Below, one piece after another: positions 48,431 through 57,965 of a DNA stretch of 64,000 bases (positions are counted from its first letter, which is position 1; each line of letters starts with the position of its first letter). Position numbers and translations under genes: made by a program. The stretch comes from Marivirga lumbricoides. GTDB lineage: Bacteria > Bacteroidota > Bacteroidia > Cytophagales > Cyclobacteriaceae. The stretch covers positions 186,001 to 250,000 of the forward strand of contig NZ_BMEC01000009.1 in assembly GCF_014636295.1 (NCBI RefSeq). Direction: 5' to 3'. The notes under the pieces are model-generated. The model saw nothing but the letters and a program-made list of their open reading frames with translations, was not told where the DNA came from and made no database searches.

Positions 48431-49474
48431 TCAGCAACCAATCAAATACCGGCTCCTTTTAGGGAAAATAAACTTTATTATTCTTACAGAAAGCAAAGAA
48501 AGAAGAAGTGTTAAAGCAAATACAAACAGCCAGTTAAAAAGTGAACCAACTAAAAAGTGAGGGAAAGCTTTTTCGAAAATCATTTTCAGCACAAGAAATA
48601 TTATATAGTGAATAAAAAATACCCCAAAGCTGTAGTCAGCAAAAAAACCTAAAAATTGATTGATCTTCTTGGGAATAGCGCCTTCCATTTTATATAAAAA
48701 ATAGAATAGTATCCAACATAATAACATTTTCTGAACATATAATAATTGATCATACCAAGCAGCTTGATGGTACAAAAGAGTTAATCCAAATAAAGTAAAG
48801 AATAAAACAATAATTATCCACTTGAACTTCTCTGACCAATTTAAAATCTTAGCACTATAATGCGAAAACCACATGCCAAAAGTATAAACTGATAGAAAAT
48901 GTACGAAATTCTTATGTATGTTGTGCAAATCTCCCCTATTTCCTCTTTCTATAAAAAGAGAAAGTAATATTAAGATAGGCAATATAAACTTATACAGATG
49001 AGGCCTATTGTCTAAGTATATAAAAGCAGGTGAAATTAGATAATAGAGGAAAATCATTGGTATAAACCAAAATGGCAATAAGTGAGTACCTGTAACGAGA
49101 AAAAAAATCACCTTCTTAATCAAAGACCATTCAAAGTAATCAGGAAAAGCATTATAGACATCCTCAGGTGGGCTTATAAAAAATCTAAATACAATTACTG
49201 GAATTGAGATTAGGAGATAAGGTAAAATAACAAACTTAATTTTTTTTACTAAGTAGTCCTTATAGTTATATTTAGATTTCAAGTATTGAAATAAATACCC
49301 TGCAATAAAAACAAATAATACTGTACCGTTTCTCCATATGGCATCAAGAATAATTTTAATAACGGGGGTCCCTTCTTCTATTTCCCACAACAAGAATATA
49401 TGCGCTGCTACAATAAAAATAATGGCAATCCCTCTGAAATTGTGGATATAATTTAAAAATGTTCTGGTTTGCAT
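48431..49474 (-). CDS. Acyltransferase-3 family membrane protein
   Basis: A 347-residue protein with about ten membrane helices. The first helix reads YIHNFRGIAIIFIVAAHIFLLW, with the conserved Arg and the catalytic-type His25, and VLFVFIAGYLFQYL matches the second-helix F-x-x-S/A-G-x-L motif. These proteins transfer acyl groups across the inner membrane onto sugars or lipids. It lies downstream of the T9SS esterase/PorP pair (51 bases), on the same strand, so it may be co-transcribed with them. A role in acylating surface polysaccharide is inferred, the natural counterpart to the neighbouring esterases. Confidence 0.8.
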   Translation of the reverse strand: MQTRTFLNYIHNFRGIAIIFIVAAHIFLLWEIEEGTPVIKIILDAIWRNGTVLFVFIAGYLFQYLKSKYNYKDYLVKKIKFVILPYLLISIPVIVFRFFISPPEDVYNAFPDYFEWSLIKKVIFFLVTGTHLLPFWFIPMIFLYYLISPAFIYLDNRPHLYKFILPILILLSLFIERGNRGDLHNIHKNFVHFLSVYTFGMWFSHYSAKILNWSEKFKWIIIVLFFTLFGLTLLYHQAAWYDQLLYVQKMLLCWILFYFLYKMEGAIPKKINQFLGFFADYSFGVFFIHYIIFLVLKMIFEKAFPHFLVGSLFNWLFVFALTLLLSLLSVRIIKFIFPKRSRYLIGC

Positions 49475-49525
49475 ATAGTCTTAAAATAGAATTAGAAATT
49501 TATAAAATCTGAACGAAAAAACAAT

Positions 49526-50980
49526 TTACTCCACCTTGTAAACCCAAACATCGTTAAATTGCTTCATTTTATTATAGATAGATTTCGTATATCTTGCTTC
49601 CAGAAGATTATCAGTAGAAAGCTTATAGACATAATAAAATTGATTCTCAGGATTAATTGCCAATTTAAATAAGAAACCCTGATCAGCCATTTTTGCTATA
49701 AACTTTTCTGCATTTTCTCTATGATTAAATACGCCAGTAACCACGTAATAACCTTTACTAAGCACCGGGACTCCTTCAATTTCTCTTAATGGGACAACCT
49801 CGTTATTAACTAACTCACTAGTTAACGAATCATTAGCTTTAGGTGAAGTTTCTCCTATAACAGAATCAGTAGGTATATGATAGTTTTCCGGGCTTTCGAT
49901 ACTACTATTACTTTTTGGTTCTGTTTTTGAATAGTAAACAGAATCATGTGCTTTTTCCTCTTCTACCGTTACATCTTTTTTATTTTCCTCTTTAGGAACA
50001 GGCGTCTCAGCACTTAATTGTTGGCTATCCTGAGCCTGATATTCATTTAGTGTAGTTTCAGATACGTTTTCACTAATTATATTTTTCTTGCTTTTTCTTC
50101 CAAAATTATAGCTAAACATTAATTCATGAGAGCCTCCACGGAAGCTATTCAGTTCTTTAGGTGGAAACTCAAAAGAATAACTTAATTTCAAATTTCTAAA
50201 TAGGTTGAACCCAACAAAAATTGCAGGATTACTCTCATATCGGTAAGCCCCTCCAAGCCAGAATTTATCTTGATAATAGAAAACACCAGCAGCTTCCGCT
50301 TGTCTAAAATCAGGGCCTGAACTTCTATACAACAAATAAGGCTCAAATGTAATTGGATTGTTTACAAACTGAAACCGATAACTCACTGAACCTACTATAC
50401 TCTCTAAATTTGAGAATTTTATGTCTCTAAAGTTCTCCTGCGAATACGGGTTTGCATCAAAAATATTATTGGCTGCAAAACTCAGCTTTAAATCATTAAG
50501 CTGATACATAAATCCGAAATTTCCATCCGCATATAAAGTAGAGCTTAAGGCATTACTAAGAGCAGGATCAGAAAGATCTACCTGGCTTAGATCTAATCCG
50601 TATTTACCAATTCCTCCAGACAAGCCAAAAGTTAATGAATGATTATAACCTAAAGGCAAACGATACCCCACCGTAAGCAACGCAGCATTATTTTCCAGAA
50701 TCACCGCACTCTCGTGTATTACTGTTAAACCTAAACGTAAATTAGATTCGCCTGCGTACTGCAAAGTTAGAGTACCTGAAATTGGAGCATCATCCACTCC
50801 TAACCACTGCTGTCTAAGAACAGTATTAATTTCTGTACCACCATTACTTCCTACAAATGCAGGGTTATACAAAAAAGGATTAAAATAAAACTGATTATAT
50901 ACAGGTAAATCTTGTGAGTGACCTCTTTTTGCACCTAACAAGAAAGTTACTCCAATTAATATAAATAAAAATTTATGCAT
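49526..50980 (-). CDS. PorP/SprF-family protein fused to a SPOR domain
   Basis: A 484-residue T9SS partner protein. A signal peptide (about 1-22) is followed by a clear PorP/SprF barrel: PVYNQFYFNPFLYNPAFVGS, RQQWLGVDDAPISGTL, and the ELMFSYNFG end (to about 295). A low-complexity linker rich in Glu, Ser and Lys (about 300-395) leads to a C-terminal SPOR domain (about 408-484: GYYVVTGVFNHRENAEKFIAK, then FYYVYKLS and VWVYKVE). SPOR domains bind glycan strands of peptidoglycan stripped of stem peptides. The fusion would tie the outer-membrane partner to the cell wall. Its ATG overlaps the TAA of the upstream PKD-repeat protein gene (TAATG), the usual substrate-partner arrangement. Confidence 0.86.
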   Translation of the reverse strand: MHKFLFILIGVTFLLGAKRGHSQDLPVYNQFYFNPFLYNPAFVGSNGGTEINTVLRQQWLGVDDAPISGTLTLQYAGESNLRLGLTVIHESAVILENNAALLTVGYRLPLGYNHSLTFGLSGGIGKYGLDLSQVDLSDPALSNALSSTLYADGNFGFMYQLNDLKLSFAANNIFDANPYSQENFRDIKFSNLESIVGSVSYRFQFVNNPITFEPYLLYRSSGPDFRQAEAAGVFYYQDKFWLGGAYRYESNPAIFVGFNLFRNLKLSYSFEFPPKELNSFRGGSHELMFSYNFGRKSKKNIISENVSETTLNEYQAQDSQQLSAETPVPKEENKKDVTVEEEKAHDSVYYSKTEPKSNSSIESPENYHIPTDSVIGETSPKANDSLTSELVNNEVVPLREIEGVPVLSKGYYVVTGVFNHRENAEKFIAKMADQGFLFKLAINPENQFYYVYKLSTDNLLEARYTKSIYNKMKQFNDVWVYKVE

Positions 50981-53900
50981 TATTTTTTTACTCTTACACC
51001 ACCTTTTTTAACAAAATTGTTTTCACATGAGATAATATAAAAATAGGCTCCCTCTTCAACCAACCTTCCATTTTGGTCTGTCCCATTCCAATCATTTTGG
51101 TAATTCTCTTCTTCAAAAATTTTAACTCCCAATCTGTTAAAAATAATGACTGAACAAGTTCCCAGCTCTTCTAAAATCTCCGAAACCCATACATCATTAA
51201 TACCATCGCCATTAGGAGTAAATAGCTTAGTAAACTCAGGATCAATAACCGGAGGTTCTTCAGGAGCAATTACAAAAACACGGATTTCCCCTGTTGACCG
51301 GAGACCTTCATTATCATCAACTTCCAAAAGAAATACATACCTTCCCTCCTCTAAATTTTCAACCAAAGTCTGCTCTTGATTAGGTGTTGCAAAAGTATAC
51401 TCACCTCCTTCAATTTTTTTCCACTGATACCTCGAAATACTTCCATCTATATCTTCTGTTTCAGCAGAAAGTAAGGTAGAATTTTCTGGCAACTGAAGTG
51501 TAATATCATCTGCCATTGTAATGATTGGAGCCTTATTTTGAGCTTCCTTATTCACTATTACATTTACTACATCAGTAGATTCAGCACCCCTATCATCCAC
51601 CACGCGGAATTCAAACTGATAACTACCTTCTACCAAATCAGAAATATTGGTTTCAGCAGAGTTAGGACTCTCAATTAATGCGTTATTGGGACCATTTAAT
51701 TGCACCCATTCAACTGTTACAATACTTCCATCAGTATCTGAACTCTGCCCCACTAGCTTAGCACTGTTTAACGGTAAAGTGACTACAATATCCTCTCCCG
51801 CATCAACTAAAGGAGCTATATTCTCAGAGTTATCAACTACTTCAACATTTAGAATATCAAAAGATTCAGCACCTTTATTGTCCGTCACTCTAAACTCAAA
51901 CTGATATTTACCTACTATTAAATTACTTATAGCAGTTTCGGCCAAATTGGCATTATCTATTTCAGCTTCATTAGGACCACTTAATTGTTTCCATTTATTA
52001 CCTGTAATTGTACCGTCATTATCTATCCCTTCACCTATTGCTACAAAGTCTGTTACTGGTAAAGCAAGAGTAGTATCCGAACTAGTGAAAGCAAAAGGCG
52101 CTTGATTTGCCAATGCATGAACAGTGATAAGATCAAAATTTTGTAGATTTTCACTATTCTTAACTATCAGCCTAAATATATAAGTCCCAACATCTAAATC
52201 CGAAACAGAGGTCTCAAAAACAGTGGCATTATCAATTGCCGCAGTTGAAGGGCCTGATAACTGCTCCCAAAGTACTTCTACAATAGTGCCATCCGTATTA
52301 GTGGCGGAACCTTCCAATTGGATACTCTCTTCAGGTAAAATAACATTTATATCCTCTCCTGCATTAACCGTTGGAGGAGACTTAGGTATGGCATTATTTA
52401 CAGTTACCGAGACATCATCAAAATCACTAGCCCCATTATTATCTGTTACCATTATGCGGAAAACATAAAAACCCGCACTTAAATTAGAGACTGAAAGCTC
52501 CGCTTGATCCTCACCATTTAGAATAGTACCAGCCGGACCAAATTCTTGCACCCACTGAATAGATTGAATATTACCATCCGGATCAGATGCTTCACCTTCC
52601 AGCGTGGTGAAATTCTGGGGAAGAACCAATACTTTATTTGCACCAGCACTGGCATTTGGAGGCAAATTAACACTTTGCTCATTTATTCTGATGCTGAGTT
52701 GATCAAAACCAGCAAGACCTTGATTATCTATAGCCTCCAATCTAAACACATAAGTGCCCAATACAAGGTTACTTATTTCAGTATCCACACTACTTGCATT
52801 GGCAATAACAGGGGTATTTGGACCACTTATCATTGTCCACAATACAGAACTAATACTGCCATCTCCATCTTCTACATGCCCGCTTACCTCCACACTTGAC
52901 TGTGGGGCAAAAATCAATTGGTTTTGTCCCGCATTTACTGTAGGTGGCTGATTTGCCAAAGCCTCTAAAACTCGAACATTAACTTCATCAAAAGCAGATA
53001 CTCCTGCATTATCAGTAACTGTAATCCTAAAAATATATGTTCCTACAATCAGGTTTTCTACTCCTAAATTAAGCGAATTACTATTTGTTAAAGTAGCTGT
53101 AGCAGGCCCACTTTGCTGGCTCCATTGAATTGTAGCTATACTTCCATCACTATCAGAAGCAGTGGCAGATAAAGATAAACCAGATTGCGGAAGATTGATT
53201 ATTTTATTTGTAGTAGCTACTACTATCGGAGGCTGGTTAGCAGGCTCAGGATTAACTCTAACGTTTACCTGATCAAATGCCTCACCTCCATCATTATCCT
53301 CAACAGATAACCGAAAGGTGTAAATTCCTTCTTGAAGGTTATCTACCTGAGTTGAATTTTGAGCTGCCATTACAATATTTGCCGCGTTAGGTCCACTTAT
53401 TTGGGTCCAATTGAAGGATGTTATAGAACCATCAATATCAAAAGCACTTCCGTTTAAAGTTGTAGTTGTAGTCGGAAGAGTAACAGTAATATTGGGACCG
53501 GCATCAACAGTAGGTAATTGGTTTCCTGGTGCTGCCAATACAATTATTCTTACATCATCAGAACCTTGGGCACCATCGTTGTCTGTTGCTGTCAAACGAA
53601 TGGTATAATTACCTTCTGCAAACCCAGAAAATGTAGCTCTTCTTGTATTTAAGTTTCTTCCAGTTAAGGTAGTAGGCCCATTTAATTGCGACCATGTCAA
53701 ATTGCTAATTGATCCGTCAGTATCATTAGCTGTTCCATTTAAAGTAAGCTGCGCAACTGGTAATGTAACCTGCACATCATTTCCAGCATTTACATTTGGA
53801 GGAACATTAGGAGGAGCAGGTTTTACAGTAATACGCACTTCATCATTATCAGCCAATCCATCATTATCCTCTACATGTAGATTGAATATATATATACCCT

Positions 53901-56895
53901 GGCTCAAATTTGTTACTCTTGTACTCAAACTCAAAGGATTAACAATTGACGCTGTACTGGGACCAGAAACTTGTTCCCACAAAGTAAAATCAACAGTTCC
54001 ATCAGAATCCGAAGCTGTTCCAGTAAGGTTAACCGTATTTTGAGGTAAGGTAATAGTAATGTCTTGACCAGCATTAGCACTTGGAGTTAAATTGGGTGTA
54101 TTCACAAAAACTCTTACCTGATCATTTGCAGAAGCACCTCTATCATCAACAACTGTCAATCCAAAAGTGTATATCCCCTCTTCTAATCCTGAAACACTTA
54201 AATTTTGCACCTCAAAGTTATCTATATCATCAATATTTCGGTCTCCTGCATCTATAACACTCCAAATATATGAGACAATAGAACCATCTATATCTGTGCC
54301 TTGTCCCATAAGTGTGGTGCTATTATCAGGTAGAGTGAGAAATACATCCTCTCCTGCATCAGCAGTTGGAGGAACATTTGCAGGTTCAGGCAAAACTGTT
54401 ACTGTTACCTGGTCAGTGTCGTTTGCACCAGAATCGTCAGTTACTGTTAATCTAAACCTATAAACTCCTTCAGTAAGTCCCTCGATTAATGTACTAGCTT
54501 GCGAAGGATTTACAATAACAGCTGTATTGGGCCCTGTAGACTGGGTCCAATTATAAGAACTAATTACACCATCATTGTCCGTCCCACTTCCTTCTAGTCT
54601 TATATTATCATTTGGAAGAGTAATCGTTATATCCTCCCCAGCGTCTGCAGTAGGCACTTGATTTTGTGGAGGAAACACATATATCTGTACTTCATCTTGC
54701 GCTGTAGCTCCGTCATCGTCTGTTACAGTAACTGTAAATTGATATATGCCTTCCACTAAATTAGAAATAGTAACTTCTGCGCTATTAAAAGAATCAAATA
54801 CGGCTGAATTTGGTCCTGATACTTGCTGCCATAAGTAGCTCTCAATAGTACCATCGGAATCGGTAGCAGAAGCAGTAAAACGTGTAAAACTTGTGGGTAA
54901 AGTTATATACCTGTCATCACCTCCATTTACTACAGGCGGCTCATTAGGAGGCAAAGGCAAAACTGTTATTTGTACATTATCAGTATTTGAATCACCTTGA
55001 TCATCGGTAACTGAAAGAGAAAAAGTATATACTCCTTCTACTAAACCTTCTGCTACAGTTGCTTCATTAGCTGGATTTATAATAGTTGCCTGGTTAGGTC
55101 CGTTTAGTTGTCCCCAAAGATAGCTTACGATATTTCCGTCAGTATCTGTTCCTGATCCATTCAAATTCACTGTATTTTGTGGAAGTGTAATAGTTTGATC
55201 AGCACCTGCATTTGCTTTTGGAGGATCATTCGGAGGCGAAGGCAGTACATTAACTATAACCTGATCGCTGTCTGTGTCACCATCATCATCTGTCACTGTT
55301 AAAGTAAATACATATACTCCCTGGATCAAATTACTAATTCCAATTTCAGCCATATTTAAATCACTTGTAGCAGCGGTATTAGGACCAGAAGTTTGCACCC
55401 AGGAAAATGATATAACATTTCCGTCCGGATCAGTTGCAGACCCGGTGAGTGTGGCAGTATTTTCAGGTAGGGTTAATTCTAAATCATTACCTGCATTTGC
55501 TACCGGAGGAATATTAGGAGGCTCAGGCTGAACTGTTACATTTACATTATCTGTGACTGAAGCCCCATCATCATCTATAGCAGTTAAGCTGAAAATATAA
55601 CTACCCTCTACTAAATTATCTACTAAAGTATTTAACGAGTTAGCAGATGCTATTCCTGCAACATTAGGTCCGGAAACTTGTTCCCACAGAGTGCTTGCTA
55701 TAGATCCATCGGGATCGGAAGAGGTACCGTTTAAAGTTAAAGAATTAGTGGGAAGCGTAATTACTTCATTATTTCCTGCGTTTACCGTAGGAGGTATGTT
55801 CACGGGTTCCGGCAGAACTGTAATAATTACCTGGTCAGAAGCAATTAAACCATCATTATCTGTAACGGTAATTTTATAATTATACACGCCTTCAATTAAG
55901 CCATTTAGAGACAGGGTGAGTTGATCTAAAGGACCTGATGTCGGAGAATTGGGGCCTGATACTCTTTCCCACTGAATGTTAGTTAATTCCCCGTCAGAAT
56001 CACTTGCTGTTGCAGATAATTCAACTGAGTTTTCAGGCAATGTAATTGTAATATTGTTACCAGCGTTAACTGTAGGTGGACTTGGCGGCTGAACACCTAA
56101 TCTCTGAGCCAAAAGCCACTGATAAAGATTAGGTGTATGTAGAGAATTATCCACTCGATAAGCCTTATTCCATGTTTCAGAATGCCCTGCATTTTCATAA
56201 ATAGTGAATATAGGAATAGGGTCAGGATCACACGCAAGCATTCCATTTATAGGTCGCTGTCCGGAAGAGAGTGACATTGCATTGTCAGCATCCCCATGAA
56301 AAGCCCATACTGGAATATTGCTTTGAGCTACAAAACAAGCTTTTTGATAATCTCCTCTTCCCGCAATTGGAGCTAAAGCGGCAAAGATATTTTGAGCATT
56401 TTCGTCACTATAAGACACCTTCCAGGTTCCTTCCCCTCCCATGCTTAAGCCTGTCATGTAAACTCTATTAGGGTCAATTCGATAAGTCTCTAAAGCATTA
56501 TTTATAAAAGGTATAATTTCATAACCCACAAAGGTCCACCTATTTGTCTGGGGGGATAAAACGATAAAGCATTCTTCTACTCCATTATACTCAAAGCACA
56601 TAGTATGTCCATCCCGAATATACTTAGGAGGACCATTTCTTTTTACTTTCTCCAGAGCATTGGGAGACCCATCTCCTCTTTCTCCACTCCCATGTAAAAA
56701 AATAATTACAGGATATAAATCATTATTTTCATTATAACCAGGAGGTAAGTACTCTAAGTACCCTTGCCCATTCTCATCTCTCTTTGCCGTTTGCTGGGCT
56801 ATTGCGCTATGAGCAATTAAATAAAAGAGCAGTATAAAAACTGATACAGGAATTTGCAACCATTTTGTTAGTAGTTTTATACATGCAGTCCGCAT
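50980..56895 (-). CDS. 1971-residue secreted esterase with 17 PKD-like repeats and T9SS type B domain
   Basis: Signal peptide about 1-33 (ending AIAQ). The esterase domain (about 35-265) aligns without gaps to that of the 751-residue protein: FLHGSGERGDGSP, nucleophile GLSMGGEG (Ser151), Asp204, His238 (AGHSETW). Seventeen PKD-like/REJ-like repeats of about 90-95 residues follow (about 272-1870), each starting with a PP-x-V-x-A-G-x-x-x-x-I-T-L-P strand and containing a D-x-D-G-x-I turn and an E-G-x-Y-x-F-x-L-x-V strand. The last ~85 residues (FTPNGDGINDVWVSE ... GAYFYIISCENN) are the type B sorting domain. The repeats act as a stalk or binding surface. The PorP/SprF-SPOR gene overlaps its stop codon. 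It probably edits an ester-decorated surface or environmental polymer. Confidence 0.9.
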   Translation of the reverse strand: MRTACIKLLTKWLQIPVSVFILLFYLIAHSAIAQQTAKRDENGQGYLEYLPPGYNENNDLYPVIIFLHGSGERGDGSPNALEKVKRNGPPKYIRDGHTMCFEYNGVEECFIVLSPQTNRWTFVGYEIIPFINNALETYRIDPNRVYMTGLSMGGEGTWKVSYSDENAQNIFAALAPIAGRGDYQKACFVAQSNIPVWAFHGDADNAMSLSSGQRPINGMLACDPDPIPIFTIYENAGHSETWNKAYRVDNSLHTPNLYQWLLAQRLGVQPPSPPTVNAGNNITITLPENSVELSATASDSDGELTNIQWERVSGPNSPTSGPLDQLTLSLNGLIEGVYNYKITVTDNDGLIASDQVIITVLPEPVNIPPTVNAGNNEVITLPTNSLTLNGTSSDPDGSIASTLWEQVSGPNVAGIASANSLNTLVDNLVEGSYIFSLTAIDDDGASVTDNVNVTVQPEPPNIPPVANAGNDLELTLPENTATLTGSATDPDGNVISFSWVQTSGPNTAATSDLNMAEIGISNLIQGVYVFTLTVTDDDGDTDSDQVIVNVLPSPPNDPPKANAGADQTITLPQNTVNLNGSGTDTDGNIVSYLWGQLNGPNQATIINPANEATVAEGLVEGVYTFSLSVTDDQGDSNTDNVQITVLPLPPNEPPVVNGGDDRYITLPTSFTRFTASATDSDGTIESYLWQQVSGPNSAVFDSFNSAEVTISNLVEGIYQFTVTVTDDDGATAQDEVQIYVFPPQNQVPTADAGEDITITLPNDNIRLEGSGTDNDGVISSYNWTQSTGPNTAVIVNPSQASTLIEGLTEGVYRFRLTVTDDSGANDTDQVTVTVLPEPANVPPTADAGEDVFLTLPDNSTTLMGQGTDIDGSIVSYIWSVIDAGDRNIDDIDNFEVQNLSVSGLEEGIYTFGLTVVDDRGASANDQVRVFVNTPNLTPSANAGQDITITLPQNTVNLTGTASDSDGTVDFTLWEQVSGPSTASIVNPLSLSTRVTNLSQGIYIFNLHVEDNDGLADNDEVRITVKPAPPNVPPNVNAGNDVQVTLPVAQLTLNGTANDTDGSISNLTWSQLNGPTTLTGRNLNTRRATFSGFAEGNYTIRLTATDNDGAQGSDDVRIIVLAAPGNQLPTVDAGPNITVTLPTTTTTLNGSAFDIDGSITSFNWTQISGPNAANIVMAAQNSTQVDNLQEGIYTFRLSVEDNDGGEAFDQVNVRVNPEPANQPPIVVATTNKIINLPQSGLSLSATASDSDGSIATIQWSQQSGPATATLTNSNSLNLGVENLIVGTYIFRITVTDNAGVSAFDEVNVRVLEALANQPPTVNAGQNQLIFAPQSSVEVSGHVEDGDGSISSVLWTMISGPNTPVIANASSVDTEISNLVLGTYVFRLEAIDNQGLAGFDQLSIRINEQSVNLPPNASAGANKVLVLPQNFTTLEGEASDPDGNIQSIQWVQEFGPAGTILNGEDQAELSVSNLSAGFYVFRIMVTDNNGASDFDDVSVTVNNAIPKSPPTVNAGEDINVILPEESIQLEGSATNTDGTIVEVLWEQLSGPSTAAIDNATVFETSVSDLDVGTYIFRLIVKNSENLQNFDLITVHALANQAPFAFTSSDTTLALPVTDFVAIGEGIDNDGTITGNKWKQLSGPNEAEIDNANLAETAISNLIVGKYQFEFRVTDNKGAESFDILNVEVVDNSENIAPLVDAGEDIVVTLPLNSAKLVGQSSDTDGSIVTVEWVQLNGPNNALIESPNSAETNISDLVEGSYQFEFRVVDDRGAESTDVVNVIVNKEAQNKAPIITMADDITLQLPENSTLLSAETEDIDGSISRYQWKKIEGGEYTFATPNQEQTLVENLEEGRYVFLLEVDDNEGLRSTGEIRVFVIAPEEPPVIDPEFTKLFTPNGDGINDVWVSEILEELGTCSVIIFNRLGVKIFEEENYQNDWNGTDQNGRLVEEGAYFYIISCENNFVKKGGVRVKK

Positions 56896-57086
56896 AAATA
56901 TACTCTTTATATCGTGTAGATTACTAAAATTTATTGATAAAATTATAGTATAAAATCTTATAAAAAAAACTAATACAGTAAAAACATACTTATTCTCAGA
57001 TAATTGACCAATTAAGGATAATATAGGATGAATACAGGTTAATAATCGACAAGTAAAATATTGAAAATTAAAACTGAGGCAGTAAA

Positions 57087-57962
57087 TTAATTAGCAAGGT
57101 TCCAGAAAACACCTTTGTAAAAGGACTTTAAACTTTGAAAATCTCTTTTGAAAATATAAAGCAATGTACTTTTAGGCATAGTAAATATTAAGAAAAACAA
57201 TACCCATGATAGTCTTTTCACTCCTTCTGTATTTCTTCTTAAAAAAAGGATTCTATTCCTTGTCATGTAGTAAAGTTTAAAAGGTGAGTTTTTACCCACA
57301 CTCATTGATTCTTTATGAAATATAGTAGACTTACCAATTACCCATGTCTCATAACCTTTTTTTTGCGCCCGGGTACACCAATCAAGTTCTTCATAATACA
57401 GAAAGAAAGACTCAGGCATTAAACCTATTTCTTCAATCACCTTATCCCTCACTAACAATGCCGCTCCATGAATCATCCCGGTCTTAAAGTTAAAATCATA
57501 CTGTCCATGATCCTCCTCCTTAAAACCTAAGCGTTTACTCCTTCCGGTTAATAAATTTACTTTGCTATTCCCAGCATACTGAATAATGTTGGTATTAAAA
57601 TATTTGATGAGGGGAGAAGCCATTCCTGCATTTGGGTGACTTAGAAAATGATCTATTAAAGGCTCTAAAAAATTAATTGGAACCTCCGTATCATTATTAA
57701 TAAATAGCAGATATTCTCCCGAAGCTTGTTTAATTGCCAAATTGTTACCTCCGGCAAAACCCAGATTCTTCTCACTGATAATAAATTTAATTTCAGGATA
57801 CTTCTGCGTTAAAGGCTCCAAAGGCTCCTGTTCAGAACCATTATCAACGATAAAAACTTCAACAGGAGAGTAGCTAATCTGCAGAATACTTTTAATAAAC
57901 TCTTCCGTTATTTTTGTACCATTGAAATGGACACTAATAATGGATACTAAAGGATTGCTCAT
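57087..57962 (-). CDS. Family 2 glycosyltransferase (WbbL/rhamnosyltransferase-like)
   Basis: A 291-residue GT-A enzyme: VSIISVHFNGTKITEEFIKS, then VEVFIVDNGS, SEKNLGFAGGNNLAIKQA, the metal-binding LLFINNDTEVP and the later YYEELDWCTRAQKKG, all typical of the WbbL-like group that often transfers rhamnose or a similar sugar. A single hydrophobic stretch near the C-terminus may tether it to the membrane. It follows the next transferase gene by three bases on the same strand, so both are on one transcript. The sugar cannot be told from sequence. Confidence 0.83.
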   Translation of the reverse strand: MSNPLVSIISVHFNGTKITEEFIKSILQISYSPVEVFIVDNGSEQEPLEPLTQKYPEIKFIISEKNLGFAGGNNLAIKQASGEYLLFINNDTEVPINFLEPLIDHFLSHPNAGMASPLIKYFNTNIIQYAGNSKVNLLTGRSKRLGFKEEDHGQYDFNFKTGMIHGAALLVRDKVIEEIGLMPESFFLYYEELDWCTRAQKKGYETWVIGKSTIFHKESMSVGKNSPFKLYYMTRNRILFLRRNTEGVKRLSWVLFFLIFTMPKSTLLYIFKRDFQSLKSFYKGVFWNLAN

Positions 57963-57965
57963 TCT

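Noticed and set aside
51146-56471. Many plus-strand frames of 60-117 codons in the PKD-repeat gene
   Set aside because: They repeat with the PKD period and are out-of-frame shadows of the repeats.
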